Origin: Pseudoscleropodium purum
Lineage: Eukaryota > Streptophyta > Bryopsida > Hypnales > Brachytheciaceae
Assembly (NCBI GenBank): GCA_963969395.1
Contig: OZ017795.1
Coordinates: forward strand, 14,818,001-14,882,000
Reading direction: 5' to 3'
DNA: 64,000 nt
Every line of letters starts with the position of its first letter. The first letter of the stretch is position 1. Both the position numbers and the translations under genes were made by a program. The notes under the pieces were generated by a model. It worked only from the letters and a program-made list of their open reading frames with translations. It was not told the DNA's origin and made no database searches. Of this stretch, positions 48,301 through 60,181 are shown one piece after another.

Positions 48301-49090
48301 AAACTAAAGGGCTAGTTTGAGACTAATTTTTGGAAACTAGACCTTGCATTTTTTCACCAAATTTTAGAAACTAAACTTTGTAAAAAACTTGATCCAAAGT
48401 CAAAGCTTTGCCATGTTTTGGAAAATCAATAAAAATATGAGAACACTTGTAGGGCTTGAAGTCAAAGCATTGCCATATTTCAAAAATTACTAAAATTATG
48501 GAAACACCTATAAGATTTGAAGTCAAAGTTTTGCAATAATTTGGAAAATCACCATCAAATCAAGACAAGTTTTACAAGTCAACTTGGGTGTTAATAAACA
48601 ACCTCACATAAACACATTAGAGTAAAGAGATTGGTACAACTACTTGTTAATTCAAGAGCATAATATAAACAAGTTAGTACAACCAAATTCAAATTGTAAG
48701 AAATTTTTCAATTAAGGAGTTTTCCACTAAAAATTTTAAAAACTCACAAACATAAATTAGAAGCCCCCCAAAGTGGAATCGCTAAGGTATAGTGGTGTTG
48801 TTTTAGGATTAGTACAAACAAATAAACTCAATGAAAAACTTAATAAGGTTGGTGAAAATAACTCAAATAAGGGTATACAAGAGCAAACGTTAAAGATACT
48901 CCAATGTCCTTCAAAAAGAGCTTGAAAAAAAAAAGCTTGAAATGCTCCCAAAATACATAGATTGACAATTTGACCCAAATTGACCAAAAATCTAACTAAA
49001 TGGACTCTGAAATAGTATAAAAAATCTATAAAGTAGCTAGAAAGGGGCACAAAGGGTGTTGAAGGGGTGTTTTGAAAAGAGAATGAGTGC
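45391..49090. other. AT-rich region without recognised genes
   Basis: Only short frames without motifs. From about 46,800 to 47,760 the + strand is pyrimidine-rich. A TA microsatellite lies at about 49,096-49,109. The 97-codon minus frame at 48,757-49,050 has no recognisable family. Confidence 0.35.
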
Positions 49091-49109
49091 CTTTATATAT
49101 ATATATATT

Positions 49110-51569
49110 TCCAAGGACACTCACCCCCTTTTTCCTATTTTGTAATCTTATCAATTATAATTTTCATCCTAATCTTTAATTTTTGACTTTTTGCAATGTA
49201 CCTCAACTTTAACTTTTGTAAGAAGATTCCAAATCACAACATTTTATCCTTGAGTTGACAATAGCAAGGTGCTTTCATATTGAAACAATCCAACACTTGT
49301 ATCCCTTGTGGAGGATGTGGAATCCGATGACGAGTGGGATCAATACCTACTTATTTTGTCTCAACAAGCTCTACTGTCCCTAATGAAAGAGGACTCATAT
49401 TGTGACATGACCAAGGCCGGTGATATCCCCCAAGAAAAATGAGGTGGTCCTCAATTAAGATTATCATCGTCTTTAGTGATGATAACCCACTCAACTACCA
49501 ACATTCCTCCTCCTCTTCCTAGCTTGGGAGGACAATCGTCCCTTACAACAAGAAGCCAACCATCTTGTTGTCAAGGAAGGTGAAGATAGAAGGTGACTAG
49601 AGGTTGTATAACAATGAAAAGAGGGATAGGAGGTATACCTACGATTTAGCCTATCAAGATTTAGGAAGAGCGGAAGGCAAAAGATAAAGAGATCACAACC
49701 ACGAATAAGAAATTAATGAAGCATCGGGAGGAGTTGAACAAAGAATTACGAAGCCTCCAAAGCTAGACGAATGAGCTCAAGGAGATGGACAATAGTCAAC
49801 TTGGGGTATCTAAAAATGTTGTCTTCACTATAATATTAGTCTACTGCATTGTATCAAACAATTTCATCTTTTAAATGTAATGAAGTATGGTTTCACAAAA
49901 TGTAGTCTTAGATACCTAAACTTGTAATGTAAAAAAATTCAATACAAAAAAAGAATTTTACAAATTTTTCATGAAATTTTTAATTAAAAAAGTAAGTGTT
50001 GTCTTTAACATACAAAATCCTCAAAAACAAGTATTTGGAATATTAAATAATTTTATTTTAATATCATTTTTGGACGTGACTTATATAAAGTGGTTCAATA
50101 TATAAAATAATTAATTTTATCAATAAACATTTAAAAAATTGTGCACTATAAAGTGTGCAATTCCCAAAATTCAGCAATTTTTTTCACTTCTATGAAAAGA
50201 TTCACAAATTAAAATTTTTTAAAAACTCAATAGGAACATAAATCTTGATTTTTTTAAAATTTTAGGATCTTTTTTACTTAATCAAAATGAATAAATTAGA
50301 CAAACTTTAGAGGCTTTGAACAAAAATAACCTAATTAATGTGTCTAAAGAAGGATATCCCAAGTTGACAATTGCCCAAATGTTGTTGCCTTAGTCAAGTC
50401 AACTAAGCCAAAGGCCTAGTCACTTTGGATCATAGGGTCTTCCTTTGCCACTACAACCCCTTCTTTTCTCAACCAACCCCTCCATTCTGTACAATGTCAT
50501 AGACTTGGTATCTAGGCTACTAGATCTTTGACTTGAGGATAAGGATAAGGCAATGCTTCTAGTCCAAAAAATTGTAGTATCATTGCTTCTGCCCATTCAT
50601 CCATTTCAAGTACCCTCTTTTGATTAGGCCGGATTTGAAGTCATCATTCTAGATACACAATAAGGGTAGCCACAGCAAAAGGAGTTATCATCGAATCAAT
50701 GATAGCACAACTAGAGGGAGCAGGTTTCTAAACAAGAGTATAGTAGTCTATTTAAAAAACGCCCGTCTTCTTCAAATTGTCCCTATGATTAGGTCTTTAA
50801 TAGACATGATATAGTCTTAAAATGGTCATATGCCATCCATTAAATGGGTTGAGAATAAAATAAGGCTCAATATAGTGTGTAAGATACTGCTTTTAGATTG
50901 AAGTATGAATGGAAGAAAGATGTACTTGGGTCCATTTTCAAATACACTAACAATTGGACATTCATACATTTAAAAAGAAAATTTGTAGACCAACTACTTT
51001 ATTACAAAGAATGTAGAATCTACAAAACAAAATTAACACAAGCAGAAACCACATACAGAGAATGAAAGAATACATTTAGGATTATGCACAATCCTATGTT
51101 AAAAATCAATATGATCCATTAATGAGACTTGAATAGCATTGTCATTGTAATAATGAACCAACAAAATCACATTGAAATCCTCTTTATAACAAAAGCTACT
51201 CCTTGAGCACGAGCACATGTTGCATGAAAGTTTCAAAGAAATAAAATAGAAATTCCATTTGTAGTGAGGTGCCTCAAATTTCTATGTTGCCAAAAAACAT
51301 AGTTTGGGCATTAGGGATTATAGATATTAAATTCACAGGTAGAAAAGTGGTCTTGGGGAACCAAACTACAATGTGAGAGCTTGGTTCCAAAGACTCATTT
51401 GGGCACCAAATAGTTGTCCTAATGGCCTTTAAAATCTCTACAACCATGACCACCTTCTCTCCTAGTGATTGGTTTGAACCCTCATTCAAATTTCAAGGCC
51501 TTAATAATTAAACTCATTGACTACATTTGTTAGTACTGTGTGTGATCAACCCATTAGAAGATACCAACC
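49110..51569. other. AT-rich region without recognised genes
   Basis: The stretch 49,320-49,800 is less AT-rich and could be a decayed coding relic, but no frame stays open. Around 51,200-51,310 there is a repeat-family end (ATTTCTATGTTGCC...AAACATAGTTTGG) related to 44,080-44,130. Confidence 0.35.
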
Positions 51570-51922
51570 CATTTTTTATCACCCTCCATTTCCACAATAT
51601 AAGCTGCTCTCTTTCTGTGTAGGCAGAGATGAATAACAATTAGTTATGGCACAGTTCCTGGGCGGCACACTATGATTGCCTACAAGTCCTAATCTTGATA
51701 ATGCAACCAGCCCTTGATCAATTTTGTTTCCAACCCTTGGTTGGAAACTCGAAGACCTATACAACCAATATGGTTGGACCAGAATTTTCAGGAAAAGAAA
51801 TTCTGAAAAATGATGGAATCCTTCCCAAACTCTATTTCTATAAACAGGTAAATTTCCACACAGGAAACCCACGCCCCAGGTACGCACAATTTCTTATGTG
51901 GTTGGAAATGGGTCTGCTACTC
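51570..51922. mobile_element. Diverged relative of the 384-bp MITE
   Basis: Ends with GTGGTTGGAAATGGGTCTGC and shares the order of blocks (TTAGTTATGGCACAG, TTGGTTGGAAAC, TTTCTATAAACAG) with the copies in the arms. The 5' terminus is too decayed to place exactly. Confidence 0.55.
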
Positions 51923-53640
51923 TACTCTCACAGAGCATAACTGGAAAACAGGATTAATTACGAGTTCAATAGCACCACTGAAGATTGTAGACGATGAATC
52001 CAAACCGAAGCTCAATGAGAAACTGAACGCAGACAGCCGTCCTCTTCGTTTCCACCAGGCCAGGACACCTGTGGCTGATGAGTGGCTTTTGCACTTCGCC
52101 CCTTTGCAATGAAATTCTGCTTCATTTATTTCAAAAACAAAAACGAAAAAAACAAAACACGAAACACAAAGCACATCGTGTTTCGTGAGGTCAAGCTATG
52201 AAAAACCGACAGTAACTGTAGTCTGAATTCTGCAACGACTGACTGACTGGCTGACCAGCGCATTCTTTGGTAACCAATGCACGATTTCACACTCTAGAAC
52301 CTCATTCAAAGCGGCACCATGGCACTCCGTCAGTCCAGGCCGCTTTTCCACAGACTCGTACGTTGTCCGTGCAGTGCCGGTCACTAAATTAATTATCATC
52401 TCAATGGGGTCCCTGTGATGCAATGTGGCACGACAAATGAGAGGCAGGGAAGCAGGCTTGGGACGTGTGACCGAAAGTCTGTCACGAGAAAGCAAATCCC
52501 TGGAGAAAATAACAGGGCTTTACTCGTATTCTATTCTCCGAAACTGTCATTATTCAACGTGTCTATGGCTCACAAGTAGTTGAGTCTACTGACAGGGTGC
52601 CTGCTTCAATAAATAAAAACCGACGAGAAAGTCGTGACGATTTAAGTTAAGTTATCGAGGTCTCACTGAACTCTCACAGAAGTCTGAACTGATGATTATG
52701 GATTCAAAGCAAAGACCGGAAGGCCAATGGTTTTCTTTACCCAAAACGTCTCAACTTCCACCTGTTTGTTGGCATTGGCTCCACCTGTTTTTCTCTTTGA
52801 AAAATTGGGCTCCACCTGTTGTGTGGACTGGACCGAATGAGGACCGGAATTTCAAACTGAATTCATTCTTTTCCTACAGACAATGATTTTACAATATTAC
52901 TTTCCACTGCTAAGTTGATGTAGACAGGTAGAGATCGTAAAACCCTAGAACTCTAGATGATGATGATAATGATGTAATCCTTGACTAAGTAGAAGTACCT
53001 ATTTCGTACAGGTCCCCTTAATTGCGTCATAATTGCGTCATAGATTAAGCTATTGTGGACAACAGCTGAATGCAATGGTCATTGAAAAATATTCTTAGTT
53101 TGTACTTTCTCGTCCATTCATCTCTCTTCTTTCTTGGCATAGGGAGAAGTGCCAAAGCTGACCACAATAGGTAAGTCTACAAAATAGGAATAGGTACGGG
53201 AGCAAAATCCACTTTATATTCAATAAAATATTCATTTTTTGGTGAAAATTTTTCAATTTTATTGGTATTCTTCCACAACCTTATTTTTGCACACATTGAA
53301 GTGAATTCCCCATGACTTTTCCACATTATCCAGTTTGAAATGCTTAAATTATCCAAAATAGGTACTTCTACCTTACTGCTAGAGCATCTCCATTTTTGGT
53401 CCCAACTTTGGATACAATACCTTTTTGCCTACATATATACATATGTTAGATTAGAATATAATATTATTCATGTATTTCACATATTTGACTTTTTATTTTA
53501 AAACTTGCTTCATTCATTGGTCTACTTTTGTGGTTGGATTGCTCTCTTTTCTTCTTTGCAATTGATTCTTCCATTTGTGAAAAAAACAAAAACAAACTTC
53601 TTATATTCTTTTACTAGTAAGACACTAAATCTTACCTATG
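51923..53640. other. GC-richer island followed by AT-rich DNA, no gene called
   Basis: From 51,950 to about 52,880 base composition is close to that of the genic parts, and minus-strand frames of 85 and 99 codons (51,917-52,174, 52,196-52,495) are open. I recognise neither protein and see no convincing splice structure. It may be an unrecognised gene or an old element. At 53,385 a GAGCATCTCCA sequence resembles a common MITE terminus. Confidence 0.35.
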
Positions 53641-54085
53641 AAGTCAGCCCAATAGGGTAATTTTGGAATTTTCTAGGGGATAAAAGCAAAAATTCCCCCT
53701 ATTTTGAGTCATGTCTAGGATATGTTCATTATCTCTCCTCGCTAATTTAGGGGTCTCTGATTGCAAATATGAATTCAAAATTTGCAAAAAGAAAATTTTC
53801 TGAAAAATAAATAAAAATTGTGTTTTTCCTTGGGATAAATCCAACATGCTGGGCCCATTTTATGGACCGGGATGATTTGACTCCTTGCCCATCCCCAAGG
53901 GAAAATGCTGAATTTTTTTATTTGCCACACATGTGTTTTTAAAAAAAAATTCTGAATTCATATTTGCAATCAGAGGCCCTAAGTTATGCATGGTTGGTGT
54001 AGAGAATGACTTAATTAGGCATAAAATGGGGGATTTTTTTTTACATGCACCCCTGGATTGACTTTGAGGGATGAGCGGGGGTCAG
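53640..54085. mobile_element. Fold-back element
   Basis: Inverted arms: CTCTGATTGCAAATATGAAT at about 53,754 and its complement at about 53,953-53,975. Outer parts (TCTAGGGGATAAAAGC...CCCTATTTTG and the complement of CATAAAATGGGGGA...CACCCCTGGA) also pair loosely. Related sequence occurs at 16.36-16.83 kb. No coding capacity. Confidence 0.55.
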
Positions 54086-55478
54086 TTCATCCCGTGAGGT
54101 AGTGGGTAGCACTTCAAACAGGCTGGCAGTTGGGATCTTTTCACGTGTATTTGTTTTTTCACATGATGATCTTCCTCGATATCATGTGCAAGGCATTCTT
54201 CTTGGAACGTGAGGTATCCTTTTCTTTTTTTCTTTTTTTTAAACAAATAAATCGAATATCCTTTTCTTTTTTATTGACACAAATGAAACGGAATTTCATT
54301 GTAGAGACATATTTGAGGTATCCTTTTGAATTCTTTGAATTTGGGGTTGGAGTTGCTTCTTTGGTAGGTTGCTTCTCTGATATTTCTGGGGAATGCAAAT
54401 GTAAAAAAAAGTTTCATTTGTATTCAAAAAATTAAAGTAAGTAAGAAAATTCTTGTGATCTGATTTCTACACTGTACTAGTTTATTCTAGGCACTAAGAC
54501 ATCATACATGAAGGTTCGACTCAGCATCGGAGTGTCAAAATTGAATCTCCACGATAGATTTTTAGGGGTTACAACACCTGGGCAATGGTTGGCTTGGGGT
54601 ATCCCTCTTTAGACACACTAATTAGGTTATTTTTGTTGAAAGCCTCCAACATTTGTCTAATTTGTTCATTTTGATCAAGTAAGAAGATCCTAAAATTTAA
54701 AAAAAAAAATTGTGCACCTCAACAAGATCAAGATGTATATTCATATTGAATTTTTAAGGAAAAAAATTTAATTTGTGAATCTTTTCATAGATGTGAAAAA
54801 CCCCGTTGAATTTTGGAAATTGCAACCTCTATAGTGCACAATTTTGAAATTTCTTTTTTAATAAAATTAATTATTTTATATATTGGACCACTTTATGTAA
54901 GTCACATCCAAAAATGATATTAAAAAAAAATTATTTGGTATTCCAAATGCTTGTTTTCAAGAATTTTATGTGCTTAGGACAACACTAATTTTTTTCACTA
55001 AAAAATTCATTAAAAAATTATAAATTCTTTTTTTGTGTTGAGTTTTTTTTTTTTTTCTTGATACATTATAAGTTCAGGCATTTAAAACCACATTTTGTGA
55101 AACCATAATCTAAACCATCGAAAGGATGAAGTTGTTTGACACACTACAGTAGATTGACATTATTATTAAGACAATGTTTTTGGGTACCCCAAGTTGACCA
55201 TTGCCCACCTCAAACTAATAATAACATGACATGTGGCATTCTTTTACAAAAATGACTTCATTTTTTGTTGAATTTGGCTTTTGGATAGGATATTACATTT
55301 ATTGGGACCCTCATGTCTATTTACTTATTTTCTAGCTTACTATGAGTTTAACCCCTTCGTGACCAAACATGGGCTTTAGGGTCAAATTTCAAACAACGGA
55401 TGAATACAAACACATCTTGAGCACACAACAATGCCTTTTTTCATCCATTAGTTTTTCTTGAAGATTCTTTATTAGTTC
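54086..55478. other. AT-rich region without recognised genes
   Basis: The 101-codon frame at 54,130-54,435 covers a short motif shared with 40.76 and 52.11 kb and looks like repeat sequence. From 54,600 to 55,180 the sequence is a reverse-complement relative of 49.8-50.35 kb: it shares the AAAAATGATATTAAA-like and TTGACACACTACAGTAGA-like stretches. Confidence 0.4.
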
Positions 55479-56706
55479 TTTAACCTCTAAAGTTCCACAT
55501 TAGAGAATTTTCTCAGGCTCGGGAAGGCTGCAAGTTCCCAATCATTTTTTGACCTTGCAAATTAGTTGAAACCTACTGCCTGACAGGTAGTGCGACTGCC
55601 ACATCAACTTCCCAAAATAAAAAATAAAAATTTCAACTTCGTTTTTCATTTTAAGAAATGTATTTATTCATTTTCAAAAAAAAAATTTGGACAACATGGT
55701 GTTCACTTCGTTGTAGGGGGTCCTCGGGGGCCAAGTGCTTGGGGCCAAGTGCTTGAAATGCTTGGACCCTAAAGAATCCTCTAATGTGACTTTGTTTTCC
55801 CTGAAACTACTCAAAAACTGCCATTTTTAGTACAAGTAACAAATTTTTGGAAAAAAACTTTTTTTAACACATATAACCTTAGGATCTTGTAGAACACTGA
55901 TTTGAAAAGATATAAAAAAATCTCAAAACTTTCCACCATGTGGATTGCAAGATTTTAGCATTTGAATTGACAAAAGTCTTTTTTTTAACCTTGCGAAAAA
56001 ATGGGCAGCTGCACTTTACAAGTTCACTTTTATATGAAAAAATGTTCAAAATGGTAGTGCTTCTTTGAATTCGTTTTTCTAAACAAGTTGTTTACATGCT
56101 TGAAAATTTTCAAGTCATTTGGAATTGTATAGCATACAGGAAAAAAATAGTAAGTAGAAAGAAATAGTGAATGATTTAAAATACTAAATTATTAAGAATT
56201 TAATTATGGAATTGAAAATTTTCAATCCCAATGGTTGTAATGTTCTTATATGAAATGTACATCCTATGATTTTAATTTTTTTCAAAAAATATTGAAAATT
56301 GAGTGAAATAAACAAATTCAAAGTTTATATTAGAGTACAAAATCCATAACTACCTACAAACTAAAATTCCTCATAATTTTTGACTCATTGATTGAAATGG
56401 AATGATTCAAAGCTTTCCACACATATAGAAAATATAGGAAATCAATTTTAAATTTTTATTTTTGAAAAAAGTGAAATTTTTGGATCTTCCCGGACTACCC
56501 AAGTTGAGAAACGAACAATATATTGTGCCATAACTTTTGACTCCTATTTTCAAATGTCATGAAATTTGTTGCATATCAAAGATATTCATTGTCCATACTT
56601 TCTTTTAAAATTTCAGCCTAAAAAAAGGAAATTTCTGGTCACAATGACTTGTCCAAAAAATTTATACAACCAAAAAACATATTCTAGCCCTTTAGGGGTT
56701 AACATT
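55479..56706. mobile_element. AT-rich TIR element with a nested MITE
   Basis: Begins TTAACCTCTAAAG and ends CTTTAGGGGTTAA, imperfect terminal inverted repeats. The body is the reverse complement of the family copies at 27.7-28.3 and 43.25-44.1 kb. A separate element is inserted at 55,497-55,787; without it the ends of the outer element join in the same way as in the other copies. No coding capacity. Confidence 0.6.
55497..55787. mobile_element. 291-bp MITE nested in the AT-rich TIR element
   Basis: Ends with ACATTAGAGAATT and the complement of ACATTAGAGGATT (12 of 13 matches). It interrupts the outer repeat. A related sequence starts at 44,346 (CCATTAGAGGATTTTAG). I see no clear target duplication. 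Confidence 0.6.
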
Positions 56707-57061
56707 TGCATATTGGTAATTTAGATTCTAAAGACATTGATTTGCAAATGTATTATAATTCAAAGGGTAATGGTAGGTTTGACCTCAAAAAGTAACTTAC
56801 TTCTTTAGTTCAAAAAATGACTTTTAAAATCATAAAATAAAATATAAATCTTCAAAAAATCAATATAATTAGAAGTTAACATTTTGAAGAGAAAGAAATT
56901 TTTTTGTGAAAATCACAAATATCTACAATCAATTTTAGAAAGAATTTTCAATTTTTGGCTTCAAGTTATATTGAAAAATATTCATTTGTGTACTAGTTGA
57001 TCCAACCAATTGGATGTATGTATCGTATATATTTAAGAACTATTGTTTAAGAGTCATCATG

Positions 57062-57633
57062 AACCCCTAAAGGACTGAGGCACATTTTGGACAAAAATTG
57101 TCAAAAACTAGCAATTTTTAGGGTAGTTAGACAAAATGAAAAGAAAAAGTTTTTTTTTCAAAATTCAACCATATAAATTTGTACTAGACTTATCTAGGAC
57201 CGTGTGGAAAAAATTTCAGAAACTTTAACTACATAGGTTGAAAGATTATAACATTTGAAGTTAGGATAAAAAGTTTTTTCTAACCTTGTCTAATAGGGCC
57301 AATAGGCTTTAACTCCTTCTAAAGTGAGATTTTTACACTATACATGGTTATTTTTTTTACATTTGCATCTTGTATCATATAAATTACATACCTGCCAAAT
57401 TTCAGAATTATTAGAGGAATTTTGTACATGTTGCCCGAAGTTGTCTCCAAAATTTAAGGCAACATAACTTTTGATCCGGACATCCGATCGGAAAAAAAAT
57501 TATATTCCCACCAAGAAGGTACTTGTTCACATCTTGTTTCAAAATTTAAGAACATCTATGAAAAAATGACTTCATATGCACCTACCCGAGATTGTTTGTG
57601 TACGTTCAACAATCATTTGGTCCTTTAGGGGTT
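57062..57633. mobile_element. 572-bp MITE with perfect 14-bp terminal inverted repeats
   Basis: AACCCCTAAAGGAC at 57,062-57,075 and GTCCTTTAGGGGTT at 57,620-57,633 are perfect inverted repeats. The inner sequence (TTTGGACAAAAATTGTCAAA) relates to the same AT-rich family. No target duplication is clear. Confidence 0.7.
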
Positions 57634-59113
57634 AAATGACTATTCTAAGTTGCATTTTGTAATACATCTTTAGAATATGGAAAATGTAGATTACCCTGTC
57701 TTTAATCCCTAAAAGTCCAAGGGATTTAGACAAAACACAAATGAGTTATAAAATATAAGTTTTGTAACTTTTTTGAAGTTTATTTCAACAAAGATAATAC
57801 AAAGCACAAAAAATAAAAACATATTTGTATGGTTGAAACTATAAAACTATTTTTAAATTTTCTTCAAATCAATTTTAAAGATATAACTTCAAAAATTCAC
57901 CAAAAATACAATTTCTCTCTTTAATGTTTGATTTTTTTTTATTGGTCAAAATTGTGGTTTCTATTGATTTGTGAAAAAATGCATAACTACACTCGGACAC
58001 TCCTGGAATTTGGGTATTTTTAAGAGCAGCCAAGATTCGTCTCGTGGGGCATGACGAACCAAATGTGGAAAATTCGTTGGCCGCCCACCCGATGAAACAC
58101 CCGCCCACACTTCCTTTTCCTTGCAGGCCGGACGCTTTCAGTAGACCTGTCCCTGTGTCAGGTGTGGAACTCAGAGGGACAACTTCCCTCAATTCCGGAT
58201 CTGTTCAGACAGCTATTGTTGGACGATTCCAATCTCCAACCTCGGGGGAGTGGGGACCGTAAGATTGGAACTCGTGCCTTGAAGCCTAAGTTCTCGCCCA
58301 ACTCCAGGGCTCCTTACTAGAAGGTACAATTTGAATGGCGACCTAGCTAGTGGACTCTGCAATGATGGAGACATGGAGTCAAGATATCAACGCCGGAGTC
58401 TCTGATATGCTGCAAACGCCGTACTTGCAGACTAGCTGCCCAAGCTTCATCAAAGACGATCGACGTACGGGGCTGGAGAACTCCGCTACTCACCTTCTTA
58501 CTCATACAGTTCTCCTTAAATAAGAATTCCAGACCATTTTATCCTGGACAATCGAGTCGATCGATCCAGGCGTCGAGTGGGGCATCTTATTTGCGTTCTT
58601 CAAGCTAGCTACCTCATATCGAGAGATCAGACTTTGCAGATCGACAACTATGAAAATCTTATGAAATGTTCGAGCTGTCGACAAAGATCGAGTAATATGC
58701 TGCTAGTCCGAATTTCACAACTGCGTAGCTTGTAGTATAGTGGCTTCCAACACTGGATTGTAAAGTTTCGTGAATCTGTTTGTGTACTAGTCAAGATCGT
58801 GAATTTGAGGAGTTTGAAAGAGCGTTCGTTTTTCTTTGCTAGATTGAGCGCTGAGAAACTTGCATGGTAGCTCTGAACGGATTTGCAGTTGCCTAGGTCG
58901 GCTCCTGCAGTTGCTGACTGCGAATGAAGAAGGTTCAGTTTTGCATCGATTCCTCCGATTCGATCCCAGGCTTGGTGCCGGGCCTGGTGCTTTCCACATT
59001 TAGTACCCAACTAGACATTCGCCTCTAATTGAGAGGATCGGAATTTGATTGAGTACTGCAGATTGACAGATTGACAGATTGAGTACCGCAAATTGAGAGA
59101 TCGAGCTTCGAAG
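57634..59113. other. Upstream region of the VCCN-like gene
   Basis: AT-rich up to about 57,990, then base composition rises to genic levels. No gene is recognised: the 72-codon frame at 58,044-58,262 has no known motif. Just before the start codon GATTGACA is repeated (59,061-59,085). The rest probably holds the promoter and leader of the channel gene. Confidence 0.4.
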
Positions 59114-60181
59114 ATGCACCGCAACAAGGTTTATGGCCACCCCGAGTGGGCCAAGCACAAGTCGTCATGGCGCCACGGCCGTCACCTCAGCTCCATCTTC
59201 TCCTCGGGCGTCATCTTCGCCCTGGGCCCTCCAGTGTTCGCCTGCACTCTGCTCGCCACTTTCGTCGCCGTCTTCAACCACTTCGTCCAAGCGCAGAAAC
59301 TCCCTTCATGGGTTCCCATTCTGCAAGTAGCGTCCCTGCCCTTCACGCTTACTTCCTCCGTCCTCTCTCTGCTGCTCGTCTTCCGCACAAACTCCTCCTA
59401 CAACCGCTTTGACGAAGCTCGGAAGCTCTGGGGCTCCAATGTGAACAGGACGCGGGACCTCGCTCGCCAAGCACTCACGTGGATTCGCCACCCCCAAGAC
59501 TTTTCGAAACTCTCTTGCCTTTTGCGACACATCAGAGCTTACCCCTTCTGTTTGAAGGATCATTTGACTGAAGAAACCACGCTACGATCTGATCTCGAAG
59601 AAATTCTTGAACCCTCTGAGATTGAAGTGCTTCTCTCCTCGCAGCATCGGCCGAATTATGTCATCCAGGTGATGAGTGAGCTTGTGGACAAGTGCAGTAT
59701 CACCGAGTGGGAGAAAACCTCCATAGATGGGAACATCACTGCGTTCCATGATAACGTGGGAGGGTGTGAACGGATCCTGAAGACGCCCATTCCAGTGGCG
59801 TACACTTTGGTGACGTCGCGGTTTCTGATTCTGTGGCACTTGGCACTTCCGTTTGCGCTGTGGGAGGAGTGTGGCTGGCTCACCATCCCTGCGAGTTTTG
59901 CCATTGCCATCGCGTTGTTTTACATTGAAGAAGTCGGGGTGTTGATCGAGGAGCCGTTTTGGAGTTTGCCGTTGCAGTCGATCAGTGAAGGGATTGTGGG
60001 GGCGGTGGATGGACTGGTAGCTGCGCACAAGACGTCGTCGCTGCTATGGAGTCTGCATCAGCCGCCCTGTAAAGAGCACGTGGTGCAGATTACCTTTGAA
60101 AGCTCCAAGTCGGACGGGTTTCGAAAGAGCCGTGATATTGGAGCTGCTGTTATGCTGACGAGAATGAACTCGGTAGCGTGA
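59114..60181 (+). CDS. VCCN1: Voltage-dependent chloride channel, VCCN/bestrophin family
   Basis: Single exon, 355 residues. In Arabidopsis VCCN1 sits in the thylakoid membrane and lets chloride into the lumen, which tunes the proton motive force after light shifts. The protein opens with HPEWAKHKSSWRHGRHLSSI, which aligns with the start of the bestrophin core. Hydrophobic segments lie at about residues 32-57 and 66-90, followed by the family signature FRTNSSYNRFDEARKLWG (90-107), and then a soluble helical part. Two more segments follow: PVAYTLVTSRFLILWHLALP and TIPASFAIAIALFYIEEVGV, the latter leading into the conserved IEEPFWSLPLQ. ATG 59,114 is the first Met. The open frame extends seven codons upstream without another ATG. 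The usual N-terminal transit peptide of VCCN proteins is missing; it could lie in an unseen upstream exon. Coding GC is high against AT-rich flanks. Confidence 0.85.
   Translation: MHRNKVYGHPEWAKHKSSWRHGRHLSSIFSSGVIFALGPPVFACTLLATFVAVFNHFVQAQKLPSWVPILQVASLPFTLTSSVLSLLLVFRTNSSYNRFDEARKLWGSNVNRTRDLARQALTWIRHPQDFSKLSCLLRHIRAYPFCLKDHLTEETTLRSDLEEILEPSEIEVLLSSQHRPNYVIQVMSELVDKCSITEWEKTSIDGNITAFHDNVGGCERILKTPIPVAYTLVTSRFLILWHLALPFALWEECGWLTIPASFAIAIALFYIEEVGVLIEEPFWSLPLQSISEGIVGAVDGLVAAHKTSSLLWSLHQPPCKEHVVQITFESSKSDGFRKSRDIGAAVMLTRMNSVA

Noticed and set aside
49096..49109. TA microsatellite as a replication origin or structural element
   Set aside because: It is only about seven units long and ordinary for AT-rich plant DNA.
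52196..52495. 99-codon minus frame in the GC-richer island
   Set aside because: Open, but no motif, splice partner or homologue I can name; noted only as part of the intergenic description.
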